From Streptomyces avidinii (GTDB lineage: Bacteria; Actinomycetota; Actinomycetes; Streptomycetales; Streptomycetaceae): a DNA stretch of 64,000 nt. The notes below the pieces were generated by a model. It was not told where the DNA came from. It searched no databases and was given only the letters and a program-made list of their open reading frames with translations. Positions 16,873 through 25,306 of this stretch are shown here, one piece after another (within the stretch, counting starts at the first letter, position 1; the number at the start of each line of letters is the position of its first letter). Made by a program: the position numbers and the translations under genes. The stretch covers positions 797,075 to 861,074 of the forward strand of contig NZ_BMVL01000001.1 in NCBI RefSeq assembly GCF_014650695.1, in the 5' to 3' direction.

Positions 16873-16926
16873 CGCGGTGCCGGGTGGGGGGACCCGCCCC
16901 CCGGGTCCCCCCAACCCGGCACCGCG
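16873..16926. terminator. Strong bidirectional terminator
   Basis: A very long hairpin: 13 bp outer stem (CGCGGTGCCGGGT with its complement), a one-base bulge, then 11 bp inner stem (GGGGGGACCCG with its complement) around a short C-loop. It lies between the convergent HTH gene and the MMPL gene and should stop transcription from both sides. Confidence 0.9.
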
Positions 16927-16933
16927 TCGGCGT

Positions 16934-19165
16934 CTAGGCCCCGGCCCCGACGGGTATCCGGTCCGCCTCCGGCCTCGGGGTCGCGGGCTCCCCCTCGCTC
17001 AGGCCGAACCTCTCGTGCAGCCGGCGCAGCGGGGCGGGCGCCCACCAGGTGGCCCGGCCGGTCAGCTTCATCACCGCCGGGACCAGAAGGCTGCGGACGA
17101 CCATGGCGTCCATCAGGACCGCCAGCGCGATCCCGAGCCCCAGCATCTTGGTGTTGGTCACCCGGGAGGTACCGATGGCCACCATCACCACTGCCAGGAT
17201 CACGGCGGCTGCGGTGATCAGCCCGCCGGTGCGGGCCAGCCCCGTCCGGACGGCGCTCTCGTGGTCGCCGGTCCGGTCGTACTCCTCCTTGATACGGGAT
17301 ATGAGGAACACCCCGTAGTCCATGGAGAGCCCGAAGGCGATGCAGAACATCAGCACCGGCAGGGTGGTCTCTATGTCACCGGTGGCGGTGAAGGAGAGGA
17401 ACCCCGAGAGGTGGCCCTCCTGGAACACCCACACCACCGCCCCGAACATCGCGGTCAGGCTGAGGGCATTGAGCAGGACCGCCTGCAGGGGTATCAGCAG
17501 GCTTCCGGTGAGCAGGAACACCAGCAGCAGCGTGGCCAGGACCACCAGGGCCGCCGCCGCGGGCAGGGCGCCCGCGATGGCCTTCTGGGCGTCCACGAGG
17601 ACGGCCGCCTGCCCGGTCACCGAGGCCTTGAAGCCGGGGTCCACGGCGCGGACCTCGCCGACCAGGTCCTGGGCCCGCTCCCCCACGCTCTCGCCCTCCA
17701 CGGCGACCGAGAGGGAGGAGTACGCGCCTCCCGTCGTGGAGCCGATCGGCCCGTCGACCCGGATCACTCCGGGCAGGGCGGCCAGCCGGTCGCGGTAGGC
17801 CGCGAGGCGGTCGGGTGCGGGCGATCCCTCGACGAGAACGGTGAGACCGCCACCGGGGCTGTTCGGGAAGTGGTGCCGGATCTGCTCCTGCACTACATGG
17901 GAGGGAGCGTCCTTCGGGAGCTGCCGGTCGTCGACCGTGCCGAACTTGACGCCGATGAAGGGCAGTCCGAGGAGCAGCAGGCCCACGGTGGTGGCCACGG
18001 CGAACACCGGGGCGCGTCGCATCACGAGGGCGGCTGTCCACCCCCAGCCCCTGCCTGTCGGCGCAGCCGCGGCGGCGCCCGGGCGGCCCCGCCGCCACAT
18101 CCGGCGCAGGTCGAGGGCGTTGACTCGCTCGCCGAGGAGCACCAGTGCGGCCGGCAGCAGGATCAGCGCGGCGGCCGCGGCGAGCAGCACCACCGCGACC
18201 CCGGCGTAGGCGAAGGAGCGCAGGAAGTACATCGGGAAGAAGAGCATCGCCGAGAGCGAGACGGCGACGGTGAGCGCCGAGAACAGCACGGTGCGCCCGG
18301 CGGTGCGCAGGGTGGCCCCGACGGCGGCCACCGGGTCGCGCCCAGCGGCCAGTTCCTCGCGGAACCTGCGGACGATGAACAGGGCGTAGTCGATGGCGAG
18401 TCCGAGGCCGAGTGCGGTGGTGAGGTTCTGGGCGAAGACGGAGACGTCGGTGAGCTCGGTGAGACCGCGCAGGACGGCATTGGTGCCGAGGATGGCCACG
18501 ATGCCGACGCCCAGCGGGAGCAGGGCCGCGACCGCGCTGCCGAAGACGAGGACGAGCAGCACGAGGGTGACCGGCAGCGCAATCAGCTCGGCGCGCAGCA
18601 GGTCCTCCTGGATGGTCTCGGTGACCTCGCGCTGCACCGCGGCGGGGCCGCCGAGCGACACCCGCACCGGGCCGTGCTCGCCCTCGTAGCGCGGGGCCAC
18701 GCGCTCCAGCGTCGCGGTGGCCGTCTTCTCGTCGCCCTGGACGCGGGCGACGATCAGTGCCTGACGACCGTCCTCGGAACGCAGCATGGGCAGTTGGGTG
18801 CGCCAGTACGAGCCGACGCCGACGACCCCCCGTTCGGCGGCGAGGGCGGTGGTGAGCCGCTCGGCCTCGGCGGCGACGGCGGGGTCGTCCACTCCAGCGG
18901 TGCCCGCCGTGGCGTCGACGAGCAGGAGCAGGTTGGGCTCGGAGTGCGGGAACTCGCGCTCCAGGGCCCGCGCGGCGTAGGTGGACTGGGCGCCCGGGTC
19001 CTCCCAGCCGCCGCTTCCCAGCCGCTCGGCGACGCCGCCGCCCGCGACCACGGCCAGGGCCGTGATCAGCAGGGCGAGCAGCAGCGTGAGCCGCGGCCGG
19101 GCCGTGACGAACCGGGCCCACCCCCCGTCCGTCGGCAAGGACGGCGGATTCTTGACTTCGGACAT
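16934..19165 (-). CDS. MMPL/RND family membrane transporter
   Basis: A 743-aa, twelve-helix RND exporter of the MmpL family, driven by proton influx and often moving lipids or drugs. Both halves show a large periplasmic-type domain and the proton-relay Asp-Tyr pairs in IDYALFIVRRF (Asp259) and MDYGVFLISRI (Asp616). An N-terminal cytoplasmic stretch precedes the first helix (LTLLLALLITALAVVAGG). The ATG at 19165 follows AAGGGGA. It is divergent from a TetR gene, with two operators between, so it is most likely repressed by that regulator and induced by its ligand. Cargo unknown. Confidence 0.9.
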   Translation of the reverse strand: MSEVKNPPSLPTDGGWARFVTARPRLTLLLALLITALAVVAGGGVAERLGSGGWEDPGAQSTYAARALEREFPHSEPNLLLLVDATAGTAGVDDPAVAAEAERLTTALAAERGVVGVGSYWRTQLPMLRSEDGRQALIVARVQGDEKTATATLERVAPRYEGEHGPVRVSLGGPAAVQREVTETIQEDLLRAELIALPVTLVLLVLVFGSAVAALLPLGVGIVAILGTNAVLRGLTELTDVSVFAQNLTTALGLGLAIDYALFIVRRFREELAAGRDPVAAVGATLRTAGRTVLFSALTVAVSLSAMLFFPMYFLRSFAYAGVAVVLLAAAAALILLPAALVLLGERVNALDLRRMWRRGRPGAAAAAPTGRGWGWTAALVMRRAPVFAVATTVGLLLLGLPFIGVKFGTVDDRQLPKDAPSHVVQEQIRHHFPNSPGGGLTVLVEGSPAPDRLAAYRDRLAALPGVIRVDGPIGSTTGGAYSSLSVAVEGESVGERAQDLVGEVRAVDPGFKASVTGQAAVLVDAQKAIAGALPAAAALVVLATLLLVFLLTGSLLIPLQAVLLNALSLTAMFGAVVWVFQEGHLSGFLSFTATGDIETTLPVLMFCIAFGLSMDYGVFLISRIKEEYDRTGDHESAVRTGLARTGGLITAAAVILAVVMVAIGTSRVTNTKMLGLGIALAVLMDAMVVRSLLVPAVMKLTGRATWWAPAPLRRLHERFGLSEGEPATPRPEADRIPVGAGA

Positions 19166-19212
19166 GACTCGGTGTCCCCTTCACCGTGATTGCCAGGCCA
19201 CTTAGACTGGCA

Positions 19213-19263
19213 AACACGAGCATTCACTCGCGTTTTCCAAGAATGCGAGCGACCTCTCGCGTT
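19213..19263. promoter_or_regulatory. Tandem TetR operators between MMPL and TetR genes
   Basis: Two 22-bp palindromes with the same design: AACACGAG-N6-CTCGCGTT at 19213-19234 and AATGCGAG-N6-CTCGCGTT at 19242-19263. Each has arms matching at 7 of 8 positions. Centres are 29 bp apart, close to three helical turns, so two dimers would bind one face of the DNA. The sites lie within 131 bp between the divergent starts and could control both genes. Confidence 0.7.
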
Positions 19264-19296
19264 TGTCAATCACCCACGGGAAGCAGGGGATTGGAC

Positions 19297-19971
19297 ATGC
19301 CGGGGACACCCACGGGCAAAAACATCGAAAAGGGGACCAAGAGCTCCACCGCCACGCCCACCGCCCCGCGCCGCCGCCAGGCCCGCGGCGAACGCCGGAT
19401 CTCCCAACTGCTGGCCGCCGCCGCCGGCGTGTTCTGCCGTACCGGCTACGCCGCCGCCAGCACCAACGCCATCGCGCGCGAGGCAGGCGTGTCCCCTGGC
19501 ACCCTCTACCAGTACTTCCCGAACAAGGAGGCCATCGCGATCGAGCTCGGCGGCCAGCTGCTCCAGCGCGCGCACGAGGCGCACGGCCAGGCCTTCCGCC
19601 CCGAGAACCTCCGGCGCCCCCTGCCCGAGCTGCTCGACGCCGTCCTCGACCCGGTCATCGCCTTCAACTGCGAGAATCCGGCCTTCTGGGCCCTCATGCA
19701 CGGCACCGGCGTCCCCGGCATCGCCCAGGAGCACGAGGAACTGCACGAAGGACTGCTCACCCGGATCGACGCCGTGCTGCGCGACTTCTGCCCCGGGGCC
19801 ACGGCCCACGAGCGCACCCACACCTCGAACATGATCCTGGGCATCTTCAAGTCGTCCCTCGACCTGATCCTGGCCCACGAGGGCGACGAGCGCGCCGCCT
19901 ACACCGCCGAGCTCAAGACCGTCCTGCTGCGCTACCTGGAGCCGATGATCACCACGACTCCCCCTCACTGA
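19297..19971 (+). CDS. TetR/AcrR family transcriptional regulator
   Basis: A 224-aa TetR repressor. After a basic, low-complexity N-terminal tail (about 25 residues) comes the HTH: STNAIAREAGVSPGTLYQYF (about residues 60-79), with the usual PNKEAIAIEL after it. The C-terminal ligand domain is all-helical. The ATG at 19297 follows AGGGGA; the frame is open further upstream but lacks a ribosome site and would cross the operators. It probably represses the divergent MMPL transporter and itself. Its 3' end overlaps the antiporter remnant by 23 bp. Confidence 0.9.
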   Translation: MPGTPTGKNIEKGTKSSTATPTAPRRRQARGERRISQLLAAAAGVFCRTGYAAASTNAIAREAGVSPGTLYQYFPNKEAIAIELGGQLLQRAHEAHGQAFRPENLRRPLPELLDAVLDPVIAFNCENPAFWALMHGTGVPGIAQEHEELHEGLLTRIDAVLRDFCPGATAHERTHTSNMILGIFKSSLDLILAHEGDERAAYTAELKTVLLRYLEPMITTTPPH

Positions 19972-20655
19972 CCCGCCCGGCGCGGCCGGCCCGCACCGCC
20001 TCGGCGCCCTCCGGGCCCCGCCCGCGGGCCAGCAGCCGCAGCCCCACCAGCGGGAACACCAGGACGGACACCATCCCGGCCCCCACCAGCGCCGCCGCCT
20101 CCCCCGGGGCCATCATCCCGTCGTCCACACCCAGCGTCGTGATGGCCACCACCAGCGGCAGCGCGGTGGACCCGAACAGCACCAGGGCCGACCGCTCATG
20201 CCGCCCCAGGTCGCGCGGCGCCAGCAGCCGGATCGGCAGCCCGCGCACCACCAGGAACAGCAGCAGGAAGACCGGCAGCAGCAGGAGCGGGCGCCCGCCC
20301 GACAGCAGCGCCCGCAGATCGAACTCGATCCCCGTGACCACGAAGAACAGCGGTACGAGGAAACCGAAGCCCATGGCCTCCACCTTCGACAGCACGGTCC
20401 CGCTGCTCTCCGGCGCCGCCCCCTCCAGGACCAGCCGCGTGATCAGTCCGGCCGCGAAGGCACCGAGCAGACGTCGATCACCTCGCCCGTCCCGGCCCAG
20501 CCGAGCGCGTCCGGGCCGATCAGGATGCCGAGCAGGATCTCGAAGATGACCAGGGGAACCGACAGCCAGCGCGACACCCCGTAGGCGAGCAGGGGGGCGA
20601 GTACGGCGGCGGCCATGATCAGGACGCGGCTTCCCGAGTGATCCATATCGGCCAT
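19949..20655 (-). pseudogene. Cation:proton antiporter (CPA2/KefB-like), internally deleted
   Basis: The N-terminal 60 residues (from the ATG at 20655, ending GPDALGWAGTGEVIDV) match the first helices of a CPA2 sodium/proton antiporter. At about 20471 the sequence jumps to a later helix (LLGAFAAGLITRLVLEG) in a different reading frame, which continues to the normal C-terminus at 19949. The two pieces sum to about 235 aa against about 400 for the family, so roughly 150 residues (helices 3 to about 7) are gone and the frame is shifted. This cannot make a working transporter and is read as a deletion-derived pseudogene. Confidence 0.75.
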
Positions 20656-20726
20656 TTACGTACAGTTCACCCATACCGGCCAGTTTCCCCACACGGTTCG
20701 AAAGACTGGGAGCGGACGCTCGCATT

Positions 20727-20745
20727 TATACCCCCCAGGGGTATA
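20727..20745. promoter_or_regulatory. CsoR-type copper operator
   Basis: TATACCCCCCAGGGGTATA is a near-perfect palindrome of the kind bound by the copper sensor CsoR (TACCCC-N-GGGGTA core). It overlaps the likely -10 hexamer TATAGT (20742-20747) of the copZ-copA unit, so Cu(I) binding to CsoR would release repression. It is 82 bp before the copZ start; no csoR gene is in the window. Confidence 0.85.
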
Positions 20746-20826
20746 GTCTCGAAGAGTCGGGAGGACGGTGGAGCCATCGGCCACCCCTCCCGGTGACCGG
20801 CACACGCCCCTGAAGAGGAGAACGAC

Positions 20827-21060
20827 ATGACCGCCGAGACGGACACCCAGACCACCACCGTCTACCGGGTGACCGGCATGACCTGCGGGCACTGCGAGGG
20901 CGCGGTGACCACCGAGATCTCCGCCCTGCCGGGCGTCAGCACGGTCAAGGCCGTCGCCGCGACCGGTGAGGTCACCGTGGTCTCCGCCGCCCCGCTCGCG
21001 GACGAGGACGTCCGCGCCGCCGTGGACGAGGCCGGCTACGAGTTCGCCGGACAGGTCTGA
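20827..21060 (+). CDS. copZ: Copper chaperone, heavy-metal-associated domain
   Basis: A 77-aa HMA protein that binds Cu(I) with the MTCGHC motif (Cys20, Cys23) and hands it to the exporter CopA. The fold is the usual beta-alpha-beta-beta-alpha-beta: VYRVTGMTCGHCEGAVTTEI to EVTVVSAAPL to VRAAVDEAGYEF. GAAGAGGAG precedes the ATG. It is 114 bp upstream of copA and follows the CsoR-type operator. Confidence 0.92.
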   Translation: MTAETDTQTTTVYRVTGMTCGHCEGAVTTEISALPGVSTVKAVAATGEVTVVSAAPLADEDVRAAVDEAGYEFAGQV

Positions 21061-21174
21061 GCGGCCCGACCCTCCCGTACGGCACCCGCGGCAGCACCCG
21101 CGGAACCCTGCCGGGCCGTGCCGGCCAGCTCATACTGGTCCCGTACGGCCCGGCCATCCCCCTGGAGCCGGAAC

Positions 21175-23451
21175 ATGACCAGCAGCACAGTGCACGACGG
21201 ACCGATAACGGCGGTCGAACTCTCGATCGGCGGGATGACGTGCGCCTCCTGCGCGGCCCGCATCGAGAAGAAGCTCAACCGGATGGACGGCGTCGAGGCC
21301 ACGGTGAACTACGCCACCGAGAAGGCCCACGTCTCCTACACCGGTGACGTCCGGGTCGCCGACCTGATCGCGACCGTCGTGAAGACCGGCTACACCGCCG
21401 AGGAGCCCCCGCCGCCGCCCGCCCCGGAAGCCGACGCCGCCACCGAAGCGGCAGGGACCGGGGACGGGGCAGCGGCCGCCGACCCGGTGCTCGCCGCACT
21501 GCGGCAGCGACTGCTGGTCTCCGTCACGCTCGCCCTGCCCGTCGTCCTGCTGGCGATGGTCCCCGCCCTCCAGTTCGACAACTGGCAGTGGCTCTCCCTC
21601 ACCCTCGCGGCCCCCGTCGTCGTCTGGGGCGGCCTCCCCTTCCACAAGGCCGCCTGGACCAACGCCCGGCACGGCGCCGCCACCATGGACACCCTGGTCT
21701 CGGTCGGCACGCTGGCCGCCTTCGCATGGTCACTGTGGGCCCTGTTCTTCGGCCACGCGGGCATGCCCGGCATGCGGCACGGCTTCGACTTCAGCGTTTC
21801 CCGCACCGACGGCTCCTCCGCCATCTACCTGGAGGTGGCGGCCGGCGTCGTCTCCTTCATCCTGCTGGGCCGCTACCTGGAGGCCCGCTCCAAGCGGAAG
21901 GCGGGCGCGGCCCTGCGGGCCCTGATGGAACTGGGCGCCAAGGACGTCGTCGTCCTGCGCGCCGGCCAGGAGGTGCGGATCCCGGTGGGCGCGCTCGCGG
22001 TCGGCGACCGGTTCGTCGTCCGCCCCGGCGAGAAGATCGCCACCGACGGCACCGTCGTCGAGGGCAGCTCCGCCGTGGACGCCTCCATGCTGACCGGCGA
22101 GTCCGTGCCGGTCGACGTCACCGCGGGCGACTCCGTCACCGGAGCCACCGTCAACACCTCCGGACGCCTGGTCGTCGAGGCCACCCGGATCGGCGCCGAT
22201 ACCCAGCTCGCCCGGATGGCGAAGATGGTGGAGGACGCGCAGAACGGCAAGGCCGAGGTGCAGCGCCTCGCCGATCAGATCTCCGGGATCTTCGTGCCCG
22301 TCGTCCTGGCGCTCGCGCTCGGCACCTGGATCACCTGGCTGCTCATCACCGACGACCCCACTGCCGCCTTCACCGCCGCCGTGGCCGTCCTGATCATCGC
22401 CTGCCCGTGCGCCCTGGGCCTCGCCACCCCGACCGCCCTGATGGTCGGCACCGGGCGCGGCGCCCAGCTCGGCATCCTGATCAAGGGCCCCGAGGTGCTG
22501 GAGTCCACCCGCCGCGTGGACACCGTCGTCCTGGACAAGACCGGCACGGTCACCACCGGCCGGATGACCCTCGACGGGGTCTTCACCGCCGCGGGCGTCG
22601 ACGAGCGCGAACTCCTGCGCCTCGCCGGTTCCCTGGAGCACGCCTCGGAGCACCCGATCGCCCGGGCCGTGGCCACCGGGGCGGCGCAGCGGGCGGGCGC
22701 CCTTCCCGTACCGGAGTCCTTCGAGAACGTCGCCGGGCTCGGCGTCCAGGGCGTGGTCGACGGCCACGCCGTCCTGGTGGGCCGCGAGCGGCTGCTGGCC
22801 GACTGGTCGATCGAGCTGCCGGCCGGACTCGCCGCGGCCAAGGCGGCCGCCGAGGCCGCGGGCAGCACCGCCGTCCTGGTGGCCTGGGACGGGGCGGCGC
22901 GCGGGGTGCTGACCGTGGCCGACGCGGTCAAGGAGACCAGCGCCGAGGCGGTCGCCGGGCTGCGGGCGCTGGGCCTCACCCCGGTCCTGTTGACCGGTGA
23001 CCACAGGGCCGTCGCCGAGACGGTGGCCCGCGAGGTGGGCATCGACGAGGTGATCGCCGAGGTGCTCCCGCAGGACAAGGTGGACGTCGTACGCCGGCTC
23101 CAGGCCGAGGGCCGTACGGTCGCCATGGTCGGCGACGGGGTCAACGACGCGGCCGCCCTCGCCCAGGCCGACCTGGGGCTGGCCATGGGTACCGGTACGG
23201 ACGCGGCCATCGAGGCGGGCGACCTGACCCTCGTACGGGGCGACCTGCGGGTCGCGGCCGACGCGATCCGGCTCTCCCGCCGGACCCTGGCCACGATCAA
23301 GGGCAACCTGTTCTGGGCGTTCGGGTACAACGTGGCGGCTCTGCCGCTGGCGGCCGCCGGTCTGCTCAATCCGATGATCGCGGGGGCCGCGATGGCCTTC
23401 TCCTCGGTCTTCGTGGTGACCAACAGCCTCCGGTTGCGGTCCTTCCGCTGA
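21175..23451 (+). CDS. copA: Copper-exporting P1B-type ATPase
   Basis: A 758-aa Cu(I) efflux ATPase. One N-terminal HMA domain has MTCASC (Cys23, Cys26), followed by an Ala/Pro-rich linker, eight membrane helices, the actuator TGES loop ([10 protein letters not shown]), the transmembrane copper site Cys410-Pro-Cys412 ([15 protein letters not shown]), the phosphorylation site Asp454 in DKTGTVTTG, the HP motif in SEHPIARA and the hinge [15 protein letters not shown]. The ATG at 21175 has GGAG upstream. Probably co-transcribed with copZ under copper control. A single HMA domain is normal for actinobacteria. Confidence 0.95.
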   Translation: MTSSTVHDGPITAVELSIGGMTCASCAARIEKKLNRMDGVEATVNYATEKAHVSYTGDVRVADLIATVVKTGYTAEEPPPPPAPEADAATEAAGTGDGAAAADPVLAALRQRLLVSVTLALPVVLLAMVPALQFDNWQWLSLTLAAPVVVWGGLPFHKAAWTNARHGAATMDTLVSVGTLAAFAWSLWALFFGHAGMPGMRHGFDFSVSRTDGSSAIYLEVAAGVVSFILLGRYLEARSKRKAGAALRALMELGAKDVVVLRAGQEVRIPVGALAVGDRFVVRPGEKIATDGTVVEGSSAVDASMLTGESVPVDVTAGDSVTGATVNTSGRLVVEATRIGADTQLARMAKMVEDAQNGKAEVQRLADQISGIFVPVVLALALGTWITWLLITDDPTAAFTAAVAVLIIACPCALGLATPTALMVGTGRGAQLGILIKGPEVLESTRRVDTVVLDKTGTVTTGRMTLDGVFTAAGVDERELLRLAGSLEHASEHPIARAVATGAAQRAGALPVPESFENVAGLGVQGVVDGHAVLVGRERLLADWSIELPAGLAAAKAAAEAAGSTAVLVAWDGAARGVLTVADAVKETSAEAVAGLRALGLTPVLLTGDHRAVAETVAREVGIDEVIAEVLPQDKVDVVRRLQAEGRTVAMVGDGVNDAAALAQADLGLAMGTGTDAAIEAGDLTLVRGDLRVAADAIRLSRRTLATIKGNLFWAFGYNVAALPLAAAGLLNPMIAGAAMAFSSVFVVTNSLRLRSFR

Positions 23452-23727
23452 TGGATTCCCTCCCCACGGTCCGCACACTTCCTTCACAGGAGACGCAGAT
23501 CACAGTGACCGCAACGTAACCATCCGGGGTCGCCGCGGGTCTAATGGGGCGATACCAAGAACGTCTTGGGGGACGTTTCATGGAGACCTGGGGGGTTTCC
23601 ATGGGTATCCGCCGGCCGGGACACGTGCCCGCGGGAGGCTTTGAGCGGCCCTCCCGGACGAACGGGTCCCGGCACACCGACGCCCCGGCTCGGGTCCCGT
23701 GGGGGGAATCCGTTTCGGGGAAAAGGG
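23452..23727. other. Intergenic stretch with a vestigial gene-like start
   Basis: Between copA and the gltA terminator. At 23566-23582 GGGGGACGTTTCATGGA looks like a ribosome site and start of a Streptomyces gene (ATG 23580; a second ATG at 23601), but the frame runs through the terminator and into gltA antisense without any recognisable domain. I see no real gene here; a gene remnant is possible. Confidence 0.4.
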
Positions 23728-23774
23728 AAGCGCCCCGACCGTCGACCCGTGGGGGGATCGACGGCGGGGCGCTT
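23728..23774 (-). terminator. Terminator after citrate synthase
   Basis: AAGCGCCCCGACCGTCGA and TCGACGGCGGGGCGCTT pair over 17 bp with one bulged base and a 11-base loop. On the bottom strand the stem is followed by CCCTTTTCCCC, giving a T-tract, so it terminates gltA; it may also stop copA transcripts. Confidence 0.8.
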
Positions 23775-23832
23775 CTCGCACACCTGGGGTACCGCCGCGC
23801 GGCCGCACGCCGCGCGACGGGAAGGCCTCGGG

Positions 23833-25122
23833 TCAGCGGGCCTCTACGGGAACGAAGTCGCGCAGGACCTCGCCGGTGTAGATCTGGCGCGGGCGACCGA
23901 TGCGGGAACCCGGCTCCTTGATCATCTCGTGCCACTGGGCGATCCAGCCGGGAAGGCGGCCGAGCGCGAAGAGCACGGTGAACATCTCGGTGGGGAAGCC
24001 CATCGCCCGGTAGATGAGACCGGTGTAGAAGTCCACGTTCGGGTAGAGGTTGCGCTCGACGAAGTAGTCGTCGGCCAGCGCGTGCTCCTCCAGCTTGAGC
24101 GCGATGTCGAGCAGCTCGTCGCTCTTGCCGAGCGCCGAGAGGACGTCGTGCGCCGCCGCCTTGATGATCTTCGCCCGGGGGTCGAAGCTCTTGTAGACGC
24201 GGTGTCCGAAGCCCATGAGCCGGACGCCGTCCTCCTTGTTCTTCACCTTGCGGATGAAGGCGTCGACGTCGCCGCCGTCGTTCTTGATGCCTTCCAGCAT
24301 CTCGAGGACGGACTGGTTGGCGCCACCGTGCAGCGGACCCCACAGGGCCGAGATGCCGGCGGAGATCGAGGCGAACATGTTCGCCTGCGAGGAACCGACC
24401 AGACGCACGGTGGAGGTCGAGCAGTTCTGCTCGTGGTCCGCGTGCAGGATCAGCAGCTTGTCGAGCGCGGAGACCACGACCGGGTCCAGGTCGTACTCCT
24501 GGGCCGGCACGGAGAAGGTCATGCGCAGGAAGTTCTCGACGTAGCCGAGGTCGTTGCGCGGGTAGACCACCGGGTGGCCGACCGACTTCTTGTACGCGTA
24601 GGCCGCGATCGTCGGGAGCTTGGCCAGCAGCCGGATCGTCGAGAGGTTGCGCTGCGTCTCGTCGAAGGGGTTGTGGCTGTCCTGGTAGAACGTCGACAGC
24701 GCGCTGACCACGGAGGACAGCATCGCCATCGGGTGCGCGTCCCGCGGGAAGCCGTCGTAGAAGCGCTTCACGTCCTCGTGCAGCAGCGTGTGCTGGGTGA
24801 TCTCGTTGCGGAACGACGCGAGCTGGTCGACGGTCGGCAGCTCGCCGTTGATCAGCAGGTACGCGACCTCGATGAAGGTCGAACGCTCGGCCAGCTGCTC
24901 GATCGGGTAGCCGCGGTAACGCAGGATGCCCTGCTCACCGTCGAGGTAGGTGATCGCGGACTTGTAGGCCGCGGTGTTGCCGTAACCACTGTCCAAGGTG
25001 ACGAGCCCGGTCTGGGCCCGCAGCTTCGAGATGTCGAAGCCCTGGTCACCGACGGTGCTCTCGACCACCGGGTAGGTGTATTCACCGTCCGCGTACCGGA
25101 GTACTACAGAGTTGTCGCTCAC
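23833..25122 (-). CDS. gltA: Citrate synthase
   Basis: A 429-aa type II-like citrate synthase, joining oxaloacetate and acetyl-CoA. Conserved sites: WGPLHGGANQSVLEM (catalytic His), MGFGHRVYKSFDPRA (second His and Arg), and NVDFYTGLIYRAMGFP (catalytic Asp). RYRGYPIEQLAE near the N-terminus is a family hallmark. The GTG at 25122 is preceded by GAGGGAT and starts VSDNSVVLRYADG, as in actinobacterial homologues; the frame stays open further upstream without support. Single-gene unit ending in a clear hairpin. Confidence 0.95.
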   Translation of the reverse strand: MSDNSVVLRYADGEYTYPVVESTVGDQGFDISKLRAQTGLVTLDSGYGNTAAYKSAITYLDGEQGILRYRGYPIEQLAERSTFIEVAYLLINGELPTVDQLASFRNEITQHTLLHEDVKRFYDGFPRDAHPMAMLSSVVSALSTFYQDSHNPFDETQRNLSTIRLLAKLPTIAAYAYKKSVGHPVVYPRNDLGYVENFLRMTFSVPAQEYDLDPVVVSALDKLLILHADHEQNCSTSTVRLVGSSQANMFASISAGISALWGPLHGGANQSVLEMLEGIKNDGGDVDAFIRKVKNKEDGVRLMGFGHRVYKSFDPRAKIIKAAAHDVLSALGKSDELLDIALKLEEHALADDYFVERNLYPNVDFYTGLIYRAMGFPTEMFTVLFALGRLPGWIAQWHEMIKEPGSRIGRPRQIYTGEVLRDFVPVEAR

Positions 25123-25290
25123 GTCATCCCTCACCGACGTAGTGCCTCTTCTTCGAGGTGCCCTGACTGCCTCTACCTTCCCCCATTTGGCGCAGGAGAG
25201 TGCACTCGGGGTCGGCGTTTGGTGCTTTCGACGGCACTGAGTGCCGTCAAGCTGCTCATCCTGCCCCCTCCGCACCGGTGCGGGAACCCC

Positions 25291-25306
25291 AAATGATCGA
25301 TCATTT
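25291..25306. promoter_or_regulatory. Perfect AT-rich 16-bp palindrome
   Basis: AAATGATCGATCATTT is a perfect palindrome with no loop, overlapping the recD2 stop codon and about 170 bp upstream of the gltA start. In DNA of over 70% G+C such a site is uncommon and reads better as a protein-binding site than as a terminator. A second small inverted repeat (GACGGCAC-TGA-GTGCCGTC, 25230-25248) lies closer to gltA. No regulator is assigned. Confidence 0.45.

Noticed and set aside
16091..19189. 1032-codon top-strand frame opposite the MMPL gene
   Set aside because: Would run through the iolG end, the HTH gene and the terminator; Gly/Gln/Arg-rich and without recognisable domains.
19258..19296. Upstream extension of the TetR protein to 19186
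   Set aside because: Would translate both operators and lacks a ribosome site; the ATG at 19297 has AGGGGA and fits family length.
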